The notes: generated from the letters alone by a model not told the origin. 64,000 nucleotides of DNA from Planctomycetota bacterium (GCA_008501825.1 QQUA01000010.1:60871-124870), one strand, 5' to 3'. Shown: positions 26,432-35,937, numbered from the stretch's first letter. A program made the numbers and translations.

Positions 26432-26827
26432 GTGAAAATTAGACTCGAAAGCGTTTTTATTTCGGATCTCGACAAAGCGTTGGCTTTTTACACCGGCGTG
26501 TTGGGATTCGTTAAAAATAAGGACATCCCGATGGGGGATACGCGTTTCGTGACGGTGGTTTCCCCGGAAGAGCCGGATGCAGCGGAGTTGATGCTGGAGC
26601 CCAATGGCGAGCATCCGCCTACTAAGGCCTTCAAGAAAGCTCTTTACGAGGAAGGCATTCCCTTGACCGCATTCCTAGTCGATGACATTCAAGAGGAATA
26701 CAAGCGATTGACCGGACTCGGGGTCAAATTTCGCTCCGCTCCCGAGCGCTTCGGAAACGAAACCCTAGCGGTACTCGACGATACTTGCGGCAACTGGATC
26801 ATGCTGTACCAATCTCACTCGGAGTGA
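26432..26827 (+). CDS. VOC (glyoxalase/bleomycin-resistance/dioxygenase) superfamily protein
   Basis: 131 residues, the size of one VOC protein with two beta-alpha-beta-beta-beta modules. The N-terminal pattern ESVFISDLDKALAFYTGVLGF, the central ELMLEPNG and the C-terminal TLAVLDDTCGNWIMLYQ match glyoxalase-like proteins closely. Family members use a metal-bound fold for isomerisation, dioxygenation or drug binding; the substrate cannot be told. The start is GTG at 26432 and no in-frame ATG near it keeps the first strand. A single-gene unit, convergent with the PD40 gene and separated from it by a strong hairpin. Confidence 0.85.
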   Translation: MKIRLESVFISDLDKALAFYTGVLGFVKNKDIPMGDTRFVTVVSPEEPDAAELMLEPNGEHPPTKAFKKALYEEGIPLTAFLVDDIQEEYKRLTGLGVKFRSAPERFGNETLAVLDDTCGNWIMLYQSHSE

Positions 26828-26896
26828 ATGGGCATAGATCCTCTTCTTTAGACATTGCTTATTGGGTGGCTTGATTGCAAGCCCAAGGACGACGAT

Positions 26897-26934
26897 GCCG
26901 GCCCCGAAGGCGAGAATTGCTCCTCGGGGCCGGC
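26897..26934. terminator. Strong GC hairpin between convergent genes
   Basis: GCCGGCCCCGA at 26897-26907 pairs perfectly with TCGGGGCCGGC at 26924-26934 around a 16-base loop. It sits between the ends of the VOC gene and the minus-strand PD40 gene and probably terminates both transcripts, although no U-run follows on either strand. Confidence 0.55.
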
Positions 26935-26965
26935 GATGTTTATGGAACGATGCGATTCCTGTAGA

Positions 26966-29145
26966 TCATTCAATCCTTGCTGAACAATGCACCGAAATCG
27001 TGCAGGTTGTTACGTCCAACACTTGAATCCAAACCGGTGTTCCGGACGTACCCGGGGGAACGAGGAAGGTGTGAATTGCAGTTCCCAAAGCATCGGCCGT
27101 GAGGCTTGGCCAAAGGACCGAGATCGGAGGGCTCAAATCCACCTGGATAGGCCCGCAAAGTCCTCCCGAAAGTGAGCTCGGTCCGGAGCCGGTGAGGGAA
27201 TAAGCCACTCCAACCAATCCTCCTGGACTCGCCCCTTGTACCTTAAGGCTGGCCGTTTGCCCGGCGAAAAAATCGAAAAGTTGAATCGTTGGAGCTACTG
27301 GATTCTGTGAATTGGGGACGGCAATCACATCGCAACTGGGATTGGCGAGCCCAGGGATGAGATTGGTTGAGCAGGTGGGGAAAACTACGTAGCTTCCGTC
27401 GGCAGTGATTGCAGGAGGTTCATTGTCGCTTCCGCTATTGCCATTTCCCGACCCAAGACCGTCTGGAGTTTTGCTAATTAAGGAAAGCTCCTGGCGGTGT
27501 AGGTCGTACGCCTAGCAATCAGTCAAAATATCCAAATCAGGTGAACTCAATGGGTCCATGCTAAAGAAAACCACGGTCCTGCCATCATCGGACAATTTCG
27601 GATTTCGACTTGAATGAGTTGCAAGTTGGCCATCACTTTTTCGGCTGATGAGCCAGGTTCGCACGCCACCTTGGAAAGCGTCGTCGAAGACACCATTGCA
27701 ATCTGCATCGCGATCGAAAACGTAGCACTCGATAATTGCGCCTGGTCCACCGGGCACCAAATTGTTGGCCCAGCTTTGAAAGCTGATGAAGCGGCCGTCT
27801 CCGGAGATCGATAGGTGATCGGAGCGCTCATCTCCTTCCACACGATCCGATGACAGGCTTGCTCGAATCGTATTCCCTGAAATCATGCCGCGAACGAAAA
27901 TGTCACGAATTCGCCATCCCATGAGATCGAGGATAGAAAGCTGTGCGCATCGCCTTCGGTGCCCGCTCCATCCATGCTCGCCTTCCTCCAAGATTCCAGG
28001 ACCCTGTCGTAGACGTAGATCTGTTGATTTCCTGTCCAAAAGGTTCCGGCAACCAAATCGGTGCGATTGCTACTGAAAGATACGTAGCGACCGGATCCTG
28101 AAATGTCCGGGTCGCCACCCCATCCATCCGTTGCTCTTCCCGAAAGTGGTTTGCTGACCACTCGCGTTTCTCGCTTACCAACCGCCGTTTCATCGAATAG
28201 GCCATTCTCATCGAAGTCGCGGTCATGAACATAAGCGTGAAGAATACCTGGCGCCATTCCGGCCGCAAGGTTGCCTGCCCGGCTATGGAAGGCCACGAAG
28301 CGTCCGTCGTCCGAAATGGACGGCCAGCGGCTTTCTCCGCCATCGGCTTCGATCCCGTTGGAGTCTACACTTACGCGAACGGTCGTCCTGCAGTATCGGT
28401 CGTAAACGAAAATGTCGCGTTTGCCGTTTTGATCGTCGGGTACCAGATTGGTGGCATCGCTTTCGAAAGTGACGTACCGTCCGTTTGCGGAGACATCCGC
28501 TCTTCCGGAACCCGAATCGGAAAACCCGCCGGCCCAGCTTTTGCTGATTAGTTCAGTCTGATTCGAAAGCGGGGGACTTAAGGAAAAGGTGTCGAAGCCG
28601 GTAGTTTCATTTCCTCCAGAGGCATCCATAACCACGTAGATCTTCGTCACGTCTGAGAGAATGGTGCTCCAAACTTGTTGAGTGACGCCCCATTCAGCAG
28701 CAGATAACGTGCCGGAATATTCTTTTGGTGTCACCGTGAGTCCCGTTGGAGCCAGGTCCAAAGTAGCTACCAAACCGCCTCCTTCAATTTGAACTCTCCC
28801 GGCTTGGCTTGTTAGAACTCCCGCCTGATGGACAATCCACATACACACGCTGATTTTTCCTCCGTCAAGGTAGACCAAGTTGCCGTGGAATTTCGACGGT
28901 GCCACGGTGCGGTAGGATGCTCCGGCTTTACTATCCATGATTTCCATGTAACCTCCCGGGCATCCTCCGGTCATTACATGGCTCGCTCCTCCAGAAGCTC
29001 CGTTATTTTCGACCACCCAGCCTTCCAGGTCCGCATCGAAGCGAGTTTCCAGAGGGCAGGTTTGGGCGGAAACTTTTCCCGTTACAGCAAGGAGAGCAAA
29101 GGAAAGAGCCAACGAAACGGCTCGGACTATCGATTGATTTGTCAT
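26966..29145 (-). pseudogene. Secreted PD40/TolB-like beta-propeller protein broken by a frameshift and a stop
   Basis: The gene is split into three open pieces. The signal peptide (SLALSFALLAVTGKVSAQ) starts at the ATG at 29145, with AAGAGA upstream. Then come an N-terminal beta-sandwich and PD40-type blades (DISGSGRYVSFSSNRTDLVAG, SISDDGRFVAFHSRAGNLAA). Near 27890-27912 the frame shifts: one frame ends WDGEFVTFSFAA-stop and the next resumes RDIFVRGM, consistent with loss of about one half-blade. The second piece then runs to an in-frame TAG at 27514-27512 in the position of a blade residue (ILTDC-stop-AYDLHRQELS). The same frame continues through a last blade (ITADGSYVVFPTCSTNLIPG) to the shared C-terminal domain (SLTGSGPSSLSGGLCGP, VDLSPPI). 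The function, if any, is at the cell surface. Confidence 0.82.
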
Positions 29146-29512
29146 TGAACTGATCTCTTTCTTGCAAAGGATTTTCCTGCTTGAACCAAATTCGATTGCA
29201 GGTTGAATGACCACAAGGTCCTATTCTCATAGCAGTAGAATTCAAAAAATCAGACAAGAAATTTTGGTGATTCGGCCATGGACGAAACTCCTGAGATCTC
29301 GTCACTTTTTCTACTAAGCGTTTGTTGCCGTCAAACTGCCGGATTTTCAGGTCATTTCCCTGTTTTTCCTCTAAATCTAGAGAATCCTCCCCATTTGATA
29401 CACTCGAATCGGAGCCAGGACATCCTTCGGCGTGGTCCTAGAATCGATGTTGTCGATGTCAGCGATTACCCGCGACGGCGATCTGCTCTTCCCACAAAAC
29501 CTTGGTGAAACC
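29146..29512. other. Divergent intergenic region, no gene seen
   Basis: This 367-base stretch lies between the starts of the PD40 gene (minus) and the metalloprotease (plus) and should hold both promoters. The frame at 29278-29508 has no ribosome-binding site or recognisable product. An ATCGA/TCGAT inverted pair near 29452 is too short to assign. Confidence 0.45.
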
Positions 29513-30802
29513 ATGAAACCCCTTCCCCTAACCACCGTTTTTGCGTTCCTCCTGCTTTCGGCTCCATCCTGGGCCCAGCGGGAGCGTTGCGGCACTCCTC
29601 AACCTGACTTCTCATCGGTTTCTACCAATCCGCCGTCCGACTGCGGCTATTTCACCAACTCTCCTCAACCGGAGTACGAGCCGACTTTTTTCTACGACAT
29701 TCCCGTCGTCTTCCACGTCATCCAAAATAATGGGGGCAACGGCTATTTGAGCGAAGCGACGATTCGGGATCAGATCGATGTCTTGAACGAGGATTTCCAG
29801 GCCCTTCCCGGTTCGCCTGGAGCCCCTGGGACCAATGCGAAGATTCGGTTTCATTTGGCCACACTGGATCCTCAAGGCAATCCGACGAACGGAATTACCT
29901 ACACTACGAACAACAGTTGGTACCAAGATTCCGGTAATTACTGGGATACTCTCGCCTGGGATACGAATCGCTACCTAAACATCTACACCAATGCTCCGCC
30001 TTGTTGCTACGGCTATGTAGCTGACTTTCCGCAAACCGGTATTGTTGGAACTAACGAAGACCGAGTCGTTTTGTGGTGGGAGGCCGTTGGCAAACAGGCC
30101 ACCCCCGGTTGGCCAGGAAACATGGGGCGAACCGGCACCCACGAAGTCGGGCATTACCTCGGCCTTTATCACACTTTTGAGGGTGGCTGCGGCTCGGCTT
30201 CCAACTGCTACGTTACCGGAGATCTCATATGCGATACCAACGGCCAAAGCTCTCCCACTTACGGCTGCCCCGGGTCCAGTAGTTCGTGTGGCAACGGCGA
30301 CCCGTTCCACAACTACATGGATTACTCCGACGATGTGTGCCTTTGGGAATTCACTCCTGAACAGGTCAATCGCATGCGTTGCGTTTTGCAATACTGGCGC
30401 CCTGACCTCTATCAAGTATTCTCATCGCAAGAAATCGTGCGCAGTGGGTCACCTGCAAACCCGAATGTTCTTCTTCCGGGTCAAACTAACGGCCCCTTGG
30501 CCGGCGAAATTTGGGACCCGGTGATCGATCACACCAGTTTCGTTCCCAACGCCCAGATGGATGCCTTGGTCATCTCCTTTGTTGAAGTAAATGTCTTCGT
30601 CGGTGCGGAAGGAACTTTGCTGTGCCAGATGCCATTCGCCCACACTTTCCTCAATCCTTCGCCCGGCACGCCATTCCAAATTCCCATTCCGAACGACTTC
30701 GGTTTAATCGGCGCCAGCTTCTGCGCCCAGGGGGCTTCCATGGATGCAACCAACCTTTGGAATCTCACCAACGCCTTAGATTGTGTGGTTGGCAATCAAT
30801 AG
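29513..30802 (+). CDS. Secreted M43-like zinc metalloprotease (metzincin)
   Basis: 430 residues. A signal peptide follows the start (MKPLPLTTVFAFLLLSAPSWAQ). The catalytic motif is HEVGHYLGLYH with zinc ligands His210, His214 and His220 and catalytic Glu211, and the Met-turn is NYMDYSDD with Met269, the arrangement of pappalysin/cytophagalysin (M43) metzincins. Cys-rich loops (GGCGSASNCY, DLICDT, YGCPGSSSSCG) suggest disulfides. The C-terminal 110 residues are a beta-rich extension with a PGTPFQIPIPNDFGLIG element like that of other secreted proteins in the window. The ATG at 29513 is chosen over 29432 because it begins the signal peptide. It probably digests extracellular protein or processes surface proteins. 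Confidence 0.9.
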   Translation: MKPLPLTTVFAFLLLSAPSWAQRERCGTPQPDFSSVSTNPPSDCGYFTNSPQPEYEPTFFYDIPVVFHVIQNNGGNGYLSEATIRDQIDVLNEDFQALPGSPGAPGTNAKIRFHLATLDPQGNPTNGITYTTNNSWYQDSGNYWDTLAWDTNRYLNIYTNAPPCCYGYVADFPQTGIVGTNEDRVVLWWEAVGKQATPGWPGNMGRTGTHEVGHYLGLYHTFEGGCGSASNCYVTGDLICDTNGQSSPTYGCPGSSSSCGNGDPFHNYMDYSDDVCLWEFTPEQVNRMRCVLQYWRPDLYQVFSSQEIVRSGSPANPNVLLPGQTNGPLAGEIWDPVIDHTSFVPNAQMDALVISFVEVNVFVGAEGTLLCQMPFAHTFLNPSPGTPFQIPIPNDFGLIGASFCAQGASMDATNLWNLTNALDCVVGNQ

Positions 30803-30861
30803 AGGTGCTAATTTGACGGGCGGCCGGGTTGCCTCTGAATCCTACGCAATGAGGAAAGATC

Positions 30862-32181
30862 ATGATTGTTTTCCAACTCGGAATTGCATTGCTCCTTGCA
30901 CCTTGCCTTGATGCTCAGGAGAGCGGAGTGGCGATATGTGGAATCAATGGTCGATTTTCCGGATCGGCCATTCCCACATCCGTTGATCGCCTCGGCTATG
31001 TCGACGAAAGGGGAGGGACAAACCGCCATCCGGTTCATCGAGAAAACATTCAGGACGTCATGGCTCTCGCTCAAGCCACGGACCTTTTCAAGGAGAACGA
31101 AGATGGATTCGTGACTGAGCTCGGTTTGAACCACGTCATTGTCGATAATGGCGAAAAGAATGCTTTTGTCTACCTCAGCCCATTCGCCAAGCAGTTTTCG
31201 AGGAATCGTATTTGGCCGGTGATGGTGGTGGATGATGATTGGCTTGACCAAATTGCTCTCAAACAAGGCACCAGTTGGGCCCGAACCGCGATCCTCGCCC
31301 ATGAACTCGGGCATATTCATGGACGGCACATCAGTCGAGGCAGAGTGTCAAAAGAAACAAGCCGAGCGATGGAGCTAGAGGCGGATGAGTTTGCAGGATT
31401 CGCCCTCGCTCGCATGGGCTCAACATTGAGGCAGGCCCAGGCGGCTTTCTATGAGATCGCAGACCCGGCAAACGAATCCGAAAGCACCCATCCGTCCCGC
31501 CACCGGCGGTTGGCTGCTGTAGAGCGCGGTTGGCGGAAGGGAACAAATGCTTCGAGGCATTACGTAATTTCTAATTCTTCGGACCGAGATAAGGACGTCC
31601 TCATCCGATACGCCCCCAGGGGCCCGTATAGAAATCAAGCTGGAAAGATTGTCCGTGAGAAAGAGTACTTGGAATTTCGTGTTGATGGTGAGGAGCTGCG
31701 AGTGGTCTTTCCCAAACGTGAATTTACTCACTTGGGAAATCTGGATCTCCAGAGAATTCGCGTTCCTTTGAAGAAGGGAATAGGCAAATTGGAATTCCGG
31801 AGCGGCGGCGGAAGTTGGGGTTCTTTTGAGGTCAAGGCCGGGTTGTCCTATTCCTTACTGCCAGAAGGGCAAAGTGGATTAACTATGCACCGCGACCGGC
31901 CATTTACGAGAAAAGATCAGCAGCGAATGGAAAGGCAAATGCAAGACGCTCAGCAGTGGTCGGTGATGCTTGGCCAACTCATGAGGGGAGAGGATGTGCC
32001 GTTCAGCGAAGAATTCCTTCTTGATGTGGAGCAGCGATTGAAAGAAGCCGAGAGCCGCATTCAAGAGGCGAAAAAACGAATGGATGAGTTTTCCGAACCT
32101 CAGAAGAAGCGGTTTCAGGAATTTATCGAAAGGACCGAGCAGATGCGAAGGGGCTTGGAAAAGGCCAGACGGCGTGGGTAA
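30862..32181 (+). CDS. Secreted M48-like zinc metalloprotease with coiled-coil tail
   Basis: 439 residues. The short signal peptide (MIVFQLGIALLLAPCLDAQ) is preceded by GAGGAAAG. The catalytic helix is AHELGHIHGRH with His147, Glu148 and His151, and a downstream ELEADEFAG supplies the third ligand Glu, as in M48/BepA-type peptidases. A helical segment ([12 protein letters not shown]) follows, then a beta domain of about 100 residues (ISNSSDRDKDVLIRYAP) and a basic/acidic helical tail from residue 340 that looks like a coiled coil. It follows the M43-like protease on the same strand by 59 bases. A periplasmic quality-control or assembly role would fit M48 relatives; this is inferred. Confidence 0.85.
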   Translation: MIVFQLGIALLLAPCLDAQESGVAICGINGRFSGSAIPTSVDRLGYVDERGGTNRHPVHRENIQDVMALAQATDLFKENEDGFVTELGLNHVIVDNGEKNAFVYLSPFAKQFSRNRIWPVMVVDDDWLDQIALKQGTSWARTAILAHELGHIHGRHISRGRVSKETSRAMELEADEFAGFALARMGSTLRQAQAAFYEIADPANESESTHPSRHRRLAAVERGWRKGTNASRHYVISNSSDRDKDVLIRYAPRGPYRNQAGKIVREKEYLEFRVDGEELRVVFPKREFTHLGNLDLQRIRVPLKKGIGKLEFRSGGGSWGSFEVKAGLSYSLLPEGQSGLTMHRDRPFTRKDQQRMERQMQDAQQWSVMLGQLMRGEDVPFSEEFLLDVEQRLKEAESRIQEAKKRMDEFSEPQKKRFQEFIERTEQMRRGLEKARRRG

Positions 32182-32456
32182 GGCCGAAGGTTTTCTACTT
32201 GCAAATTAGCGCAATTTTCGGGGAAATTGACGCTCTTCCGGCTGCCAACTTCCGCAACGACTTGGTAACGGGTAACAATCTGCAGTCAGTACGTGGTTGG
32301 AAAAAAGCAGGGAACCGGTTCAGACTTCGAGCCACTACCTCTTTTGTGACCGCTCAATCCACCTGCCACTCGCGCCTGCGCTCGACTTCCGGCGACCCCG
32401 GCCCTGCTTCGGAAGTTCAGAGAGTGGCTCGGTTTGAGCCGCTGGATTCGAACGCA
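32182..32456. other. Intergenic region upstream of the ECF sigma gene
   Basis: This 275-base stretch probably carries the promoter of the sigma operon. The frame stays open from 32199 but reads as unstructured sequence before the sigma factor start. No motif identified. Confidence 0.4.
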
Positions 32457-33035
32457 ATGGCGGACCTTTCCGAGCCCGAGCTGGTTGCCCTGGCTCGAAA
32501 GGATCCAGGTTACTTTGAGGAAATCTACCGGCGGTTCGCCGGACCGGTAGGGGCCATGATCTACCGCCGACTTGGCGACACCGCCTTGACCGAAGATCTG
32601 GTGGCCGAAACTTTCGTGATCGCGCTAAGTGCCCTGCGCCGTTATCGAGGTCGAGCCGGGCTACGACTTTGGCTTTTCGGAATTGCCAGTCACTTAGTCA
32701 ATGGTCGAATTCGTCGCTTACGAAGAGATCGCCATCTCATGCAGAGGTTGTTTGCTGCAAGACCTCAGGTTGCGGCAGAAACCGTTTCGGATCTCCAGCG
32801 GAAAGAAGCTCAGGAGGAGGTCCGCAGTCAGCTTGCTCTTACCCGGCGACTGATCCTTGAATTGCCGCCAAACCAGCAGGCTGTTCTGACGCTTTGTTGC
32901 TTGGAAGGATTGTCCGAAGCAGAAGCTGCGGCTTCCTTGCAGATTCGACCGGGAACGGTCAAGTCGCGGCTTTCCCGAGGACGCAAAAGGCTCACTCGTC
33001 TGTTCTCCAAACACACCTTTCCGGAAGAAAAATGA
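32457..33035 (+). CDS. ECF RNA polymerase sigma factor
   Basis: 192 residues. Region 2 covers about residues 18-85 (FEEIYRRFAGPVGAMIYRRLGD, LTEDLVAETFVIAL, WLFGIASHLVNGRIRR). Region 4 covers 125-180 (LPPNQQAVLTLCCLEGLSEAEAAASLQI, then PGTVKSRLSRGRKRL), the standard ECF helix-turn-helix. The ATG at 32457 is preferred over the frame's first start at 32199 because region 2 begins 15-20 residues after it. The stop overlaps the start of the next gene (ATGA at 33032), which implies translational coupling to a membrane protein, the usual layout of a sigma/anti-sigma pair. Confidence 0.9.
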   Translation: MADLSEPELVALARKDPGYFEEIYRRFAGPVGAMIYRRLGDTALTEDLVAETFVIALSALRRYRGRAGLRLWLFGIASHLVNGRIRRLRRDRHLMQRLFAARPQVAAETVSDLQRKEAQEEVRSQLALTRRLILELPPNQQAVLTLCCLEGLSEAEAAASLQIRPGTVKSRLSRGRKRLTRLFSKHTFPEEK

Positions 33036-33727
33036 AGTCCACTCACCATAATGATCTTGCCCAGATGGACTGGGCGCTTCAGCAACTAGCTCAACAAAAG
33101 TGGAATCCGCCCTTGTCGGGATTTCCGCACCGACAGGTCCACGGCTTTGCCGTCCATCGCCGGCTTGGGCAACTACGATCTCTCAAGCATGCCGCCTTGG
33201 TGATTTTGTTATTGCCGCTGTTGAGCTTGACGGCTTATTGTGGGCGAGCTTTTTATCAAGACTTCGTCGTTGGGATTGAGGTTGTGGATCACGAGGGGCG
33301 CTCGCTTGGAAAGGTCCCGGCTCGAGTTCGTCTGGATAAGGAAGGGCGTGTTTCTCCGATCGAGTTCGCGGTCCAAGAACAAATCAGTCAGGCGAAAGTT
33401 GCCTTGACTCTTGAAGGAGAAGGGCATACTGAAGAGAGCGTTCGAGCCGCCATTGGTGAACTAAACAACACCATACGGGGAGTGGTTCAATTAGATCATC
33501 CCGCCGATTTGGTGGCGCCGACTGGGCACTTTACGAGGCAAGACATCGCCGAGTTCTTGGCTCTGTTCGAACTACAAATTCCTCAAGCGGATCTTGCCGA
33601 GCCTAAAGGAGTTTGGGATTCCAAGGACATTTTAGCCTATCTTGACCTTTTCGCTGAAGGTCGGGAGGCTGCCTTGCAAGCAAGAGCTGAAGGGGATCAG
33701 GACAATCCGCATTGGCCAGGAAAATAA
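33032..33727 (+). CDS. Putative anti-sigma-like membrane protein with C-terminal dockerin-like repeats
   Basis: 231 residues, starting inside the sigma stop codon (ATGA) with GGAAGAAAA as ribosome-binding site. Residues 1-50 are a cytoplasmic helical part, 53-70 one membrane segment (AALVILLLPLLSLTAY), and the rest is predicted extracytoplasmic. Residues 159-212 hold two tandem 27-residue repeats with the pattern D-L-x2-P-x-G-x5-D-I-x3-L-x-L-F, the GC-type dockerin-like module of planctomycete surface proteins. Position and topology suggest an anti-sigma factor controlling the upstream sigma factor. The N-terminal part lacks a recognisable zinc anti-sigma motif, so this is inference. The dockerin-like tail could bind a surface partner as the signal. 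Confidence 0.7.
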   Translation: MKSTHHNDLAQMDWALQQLAQQKWNPPLSGFPHRQVHGFAVHRRLGQLRSLKHAALVILLLPLLSLTAYCGRAFYQDFVVGIEVVDHEGRSLGKVPARVRLDKEGRVSPIEFAVQEQISQAKVALTLEGEGHTEESVRAAIGELNNTIRGVVQLDHPADLVAPTGHFTRQDIAEFLALFELQIPQADLAEPKGVWDSKDILAYLDLFAEGREAALQARAEGDQDNPHWPGK

Positions 33728-33786
33728 CGGCTTCTTCACCTCGGGCAATTTCGCGGCGCCTTCAGTGGAACCTTGGAATTGTGCGC

Positions 33787-35067
33787 TTATTTGTCGGGTT
33801 TCGTCGATTCTTCCTGCATCAAATCCTGCCAGCGAGGATCCGATCTGAGCGGCTTCAAGTCCCGATCCCCTCGGAGAAAGTTTCTTTGGGTGTGTCCCTT
33901 TTGAAGCGCCTCCTCCATGGCTGCAAAGGCCAGATCCAGATCGCCGGCGAGGAGATAGGCCATCATGATGCCATGCCAGGCTTTGTTACGAAGCTTGGGG
34001 TTGGATGCCGCCGTTTTCAACAAAGGAACGGCCTCCACAAACTGCTCGGTTCTCAAGCGAACCAAGGCCAGGCCGAAGCTGTCTTGAGGATTCGCGGGTT
34101 CAGCCTCCAGAAGGGATTCAAAAACCTGTCCTGCTAGTTCGAGTTGACCACTACGGAGCGCTCCCCAACCGTGCCGCCTAGTTTTCGGGACCAGATTTTG
34201 AATTTTGATCAAGGTACGCTTTCCCTCCACCAGAGTTCCCAAGTACAGGGTTTCGCCATCCGGCGCCGCCGCCAAGCCATTGCATTCCATGAGCAAGGGC
34301 GAAGAAGGGACGTCAGAGGAAGGGCTTGAACCATAAACCATGATGTATTGAACCACCCCTCGCCGGTCAATTCGAAACACCGCGCCAGCTCCGGTGGAAA
34401 CAAATAGAGTTCCGTTTGCCCAATCCATATGCCGGACTGAACCTCGGCCCAGGCTCAGGGGAACGCAACTGAAAAGCTCGAGAGAGCCTGCTTCCGTGGA
34501 GCGGAAGATGCGCCCGTCCCGTCCGTTGGCGACGTAAAGAATGTTCTGATTATCGATCGCGATTCCCACTGGGGCTTCTAGGTCCGGGCTGTCCAAATAG
34601 GTTTCCACCTGGCCTTCGGGAGTGATCCGCAGTACCGATTGACCTTCTCCTTGAACCGATCCAAATATGGTCACGAACAGATGATCATGACGATCTATGG
34701 CCATTCCAGCAGGTCCCAAAGGCGATTCGGCGAACCGGCTCACCTTGCCGTCCGGAGAAATCTTGCTGATGTGAGTGGATTGAAAATTGGAAATGAAAAG
34801 ATTGCCTTTGGAATCCATCACTGAATGGATCGGACCTTCAAGCCCCGTGGCCACTATTTCCAGTTGATCGCCGTTTGGTTTACATCGGAAGATTTCCGAT
34901 CCATCCCAATCGCCGCTGAAGTAAAGGAAGCCATCTCTCGCGAAATCAATCCCATCGAATTGAAATTCATGAGATCTCGCGACAATTTCTGCGGTTTGGG
35001 TAGTTCCCGTGGAAGCAGGTAGCAGAGAAGCTAAGGCGAAGAGGATCCATTTTCGATGGCATTGCAT
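33787..35067 (-). CDS. Secreted NHL/SMP-30-like beta-propeller protein with C-terminal TPR region
   Basis: 426 residues. A signal peptide (about 1-24) is followed by a six-bladed-type propeller at roughly residues 30-300, with repeats such as PIHSVMDSKGNLFISNF, PAGMAIDRHDHLFVTIF, PVGIAIDNQNILYVANG and CNGLAAAPDGETLYLGT, the pattern of NHL or gluconolactonase/Vgb-like proteins. Residues 315-410 form helical TPR-like repeats (GALRSGQLELAGQVFESLLEAEPANP). No metal-ligand set typical of active gluconolactonase was confirmed, so a binding role is as likely as catalysis. It lies 108 bases downstream of the LytTR regulator gene on the same strand. Confidence 0.8.
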   Translation of the reverse strand: MQCHRKWILFALASLLPASTGTTQTAEIVARSHEFQFDGIDFARDGFLYFSGDWDGSEIFRCKPNGDQLEIVATGLEGPIHSVMDSKGNLFISNFQSTHISKISPDGKVSRFAESPLGPAGMAIDRHDHLFVTIFGSVQGEGQSVLRITPEGQVETYLDSPDLEAPVGIAIDNQNILYVANGRDGRIFRSTEAGSLELFSCVPLSLGRGSVRHMDWANGTLFVSTGAGAVFRIDRRGVVQYIMVYGSSPSSDVPSSPLLMECNGLAAAPDGETLYLGTLVEGKRTLIKIQNLVPKTRRHGWGALRSGQLELAGQVFESLLEAEPANPQDSFGLALVRLRTEQFVEAVPLLKTAASNPKLRNKAWHGIMMAYLLAGDLDLAFAAMEEALQKGHTQRNFLRGDRDLKPLRSDPRWQDLMQEESTKPDK

Positions 35068-35175
35068 GGTGTCAGAACTCTAATGGAAGTAATTTTGGGC
35101 AGGGAGTCTGAGGGATAGAACGGCTTCACACGGGGCTAGGCGGGCAGATGAATCTACAGATGGAATCTGACTCGA

Positions 35176-35937
35176 CTATCTTGGAAAAAGATCCTCAAGA
35201 TTCTTCCGGAACCGGCGACTGACGGTTAGTTTCGTTCCGTCGAGCAGTTGGATCTCCGCATCTCCTCTTCCGATTAGTCGCATTTGGTGGACTCGATCTA
35301 GATTCACAATATGGGACCGGTGAATGCGAACAAAGCGATTGGAATGCAATCTGTCCGCCAGCCGCGACAAAGTTTCTCGATGTAGGAAAACCTGATTCCC
35401 GGCATGAACCCGTACATAGTTGTCCGCAGCTTGAAGCCAGTCGATCTCTTCCACGGGAATCAGTGAGGTCAAGCCCCCGGCTCGAGTCAGGATGCACTTC
35501 GGATTGGGATGGCTTTGGTCCAGTTCATCGATCAGGGTTTGAAGGCGGCTCCCAGCTTCCTTGTTCTGTATGGCGACCTTCGCCCGTTCCAAAGCTTGAT
35601 GAAAACGATCCGGATCTACCGGCTTGACCACGTAGTCGAGAGCATGAGCATCAAAGGCCTTCAGCGCATAGCGATCGAAGGCGGTCACGAAAATAACTAA
35701 GGGTAAAGACGCCATTCCCGCAAGTTGCAGGACTTCGAAGCCATTGTGCTCCGGCATCTCCACGTCTAATAAGATCAAATCGATGTTTTCGTTTCGGATC
35801 GCATTGATGGCATCGCCACCGTTGGAACACTCGCCGATAACTTCAAATCCATCATGATCTTGAAGCATCCGAATCAAGCCTCTTCGTGCCAGAGGCTCGT
35901 CATCGACCACCAATACCCTAATCGGTGCCCGAGTCAT
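35176..35937 (-). CDS. LytTR-family response regulator
   Basis: 253 residues. Receiver domain 1-120 has acidic residues VDDE and phospho-acceptor Asp58 (LILLDVEMPEHNG), followed by Thr and the Lys of VVKPVDP. The C-terminal LytTR DNA-binding domain (about 150-250) shows EEIDWLQAADNYVRVH, FVRIHRSHIVNLDRV and LTVSRRFRKNLEDLF. The ATG at 35937 has GAGGAG four bases upstream and overlaps the histidine kinase gene by 20 bases; an ATG at 35952 is an alternative. It should be the output partner of the kinase encoded just upstream. The frame continuing to 36213 is a shadow over the kinase gene. Confidence 0.93.
   Translation of the reverse strand: MTRAPIRVLVVDDEPLARRGLIRMLQDHDGFEVIGECSNGGDAINAIRNENIDLILLDVEMPEHNGFEVLQLAGMASLPLVIFVTAFDRYALKAFDAHALDYVVKPVDPDRFHQALERAKVAIQNKEAGSRLQTLIDELDQSHPNPKCILTRAGGLTSLIPVEEIDWLQAADNYVRVHAGNQVFLHRETLSRLADRLHSNRFVRIHRSHIVNLDRVHQMRLIGRGDAEIQLLDGTKLTVSRRFRKNLEDLFPR

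Noticed and set aside
32199..32456. N-terminal extension of the ECF sigma factor
   Set aside because: The extra 86 residues are low-complexity and the internal ATG at 32457 gives a normal-length sigma factor.
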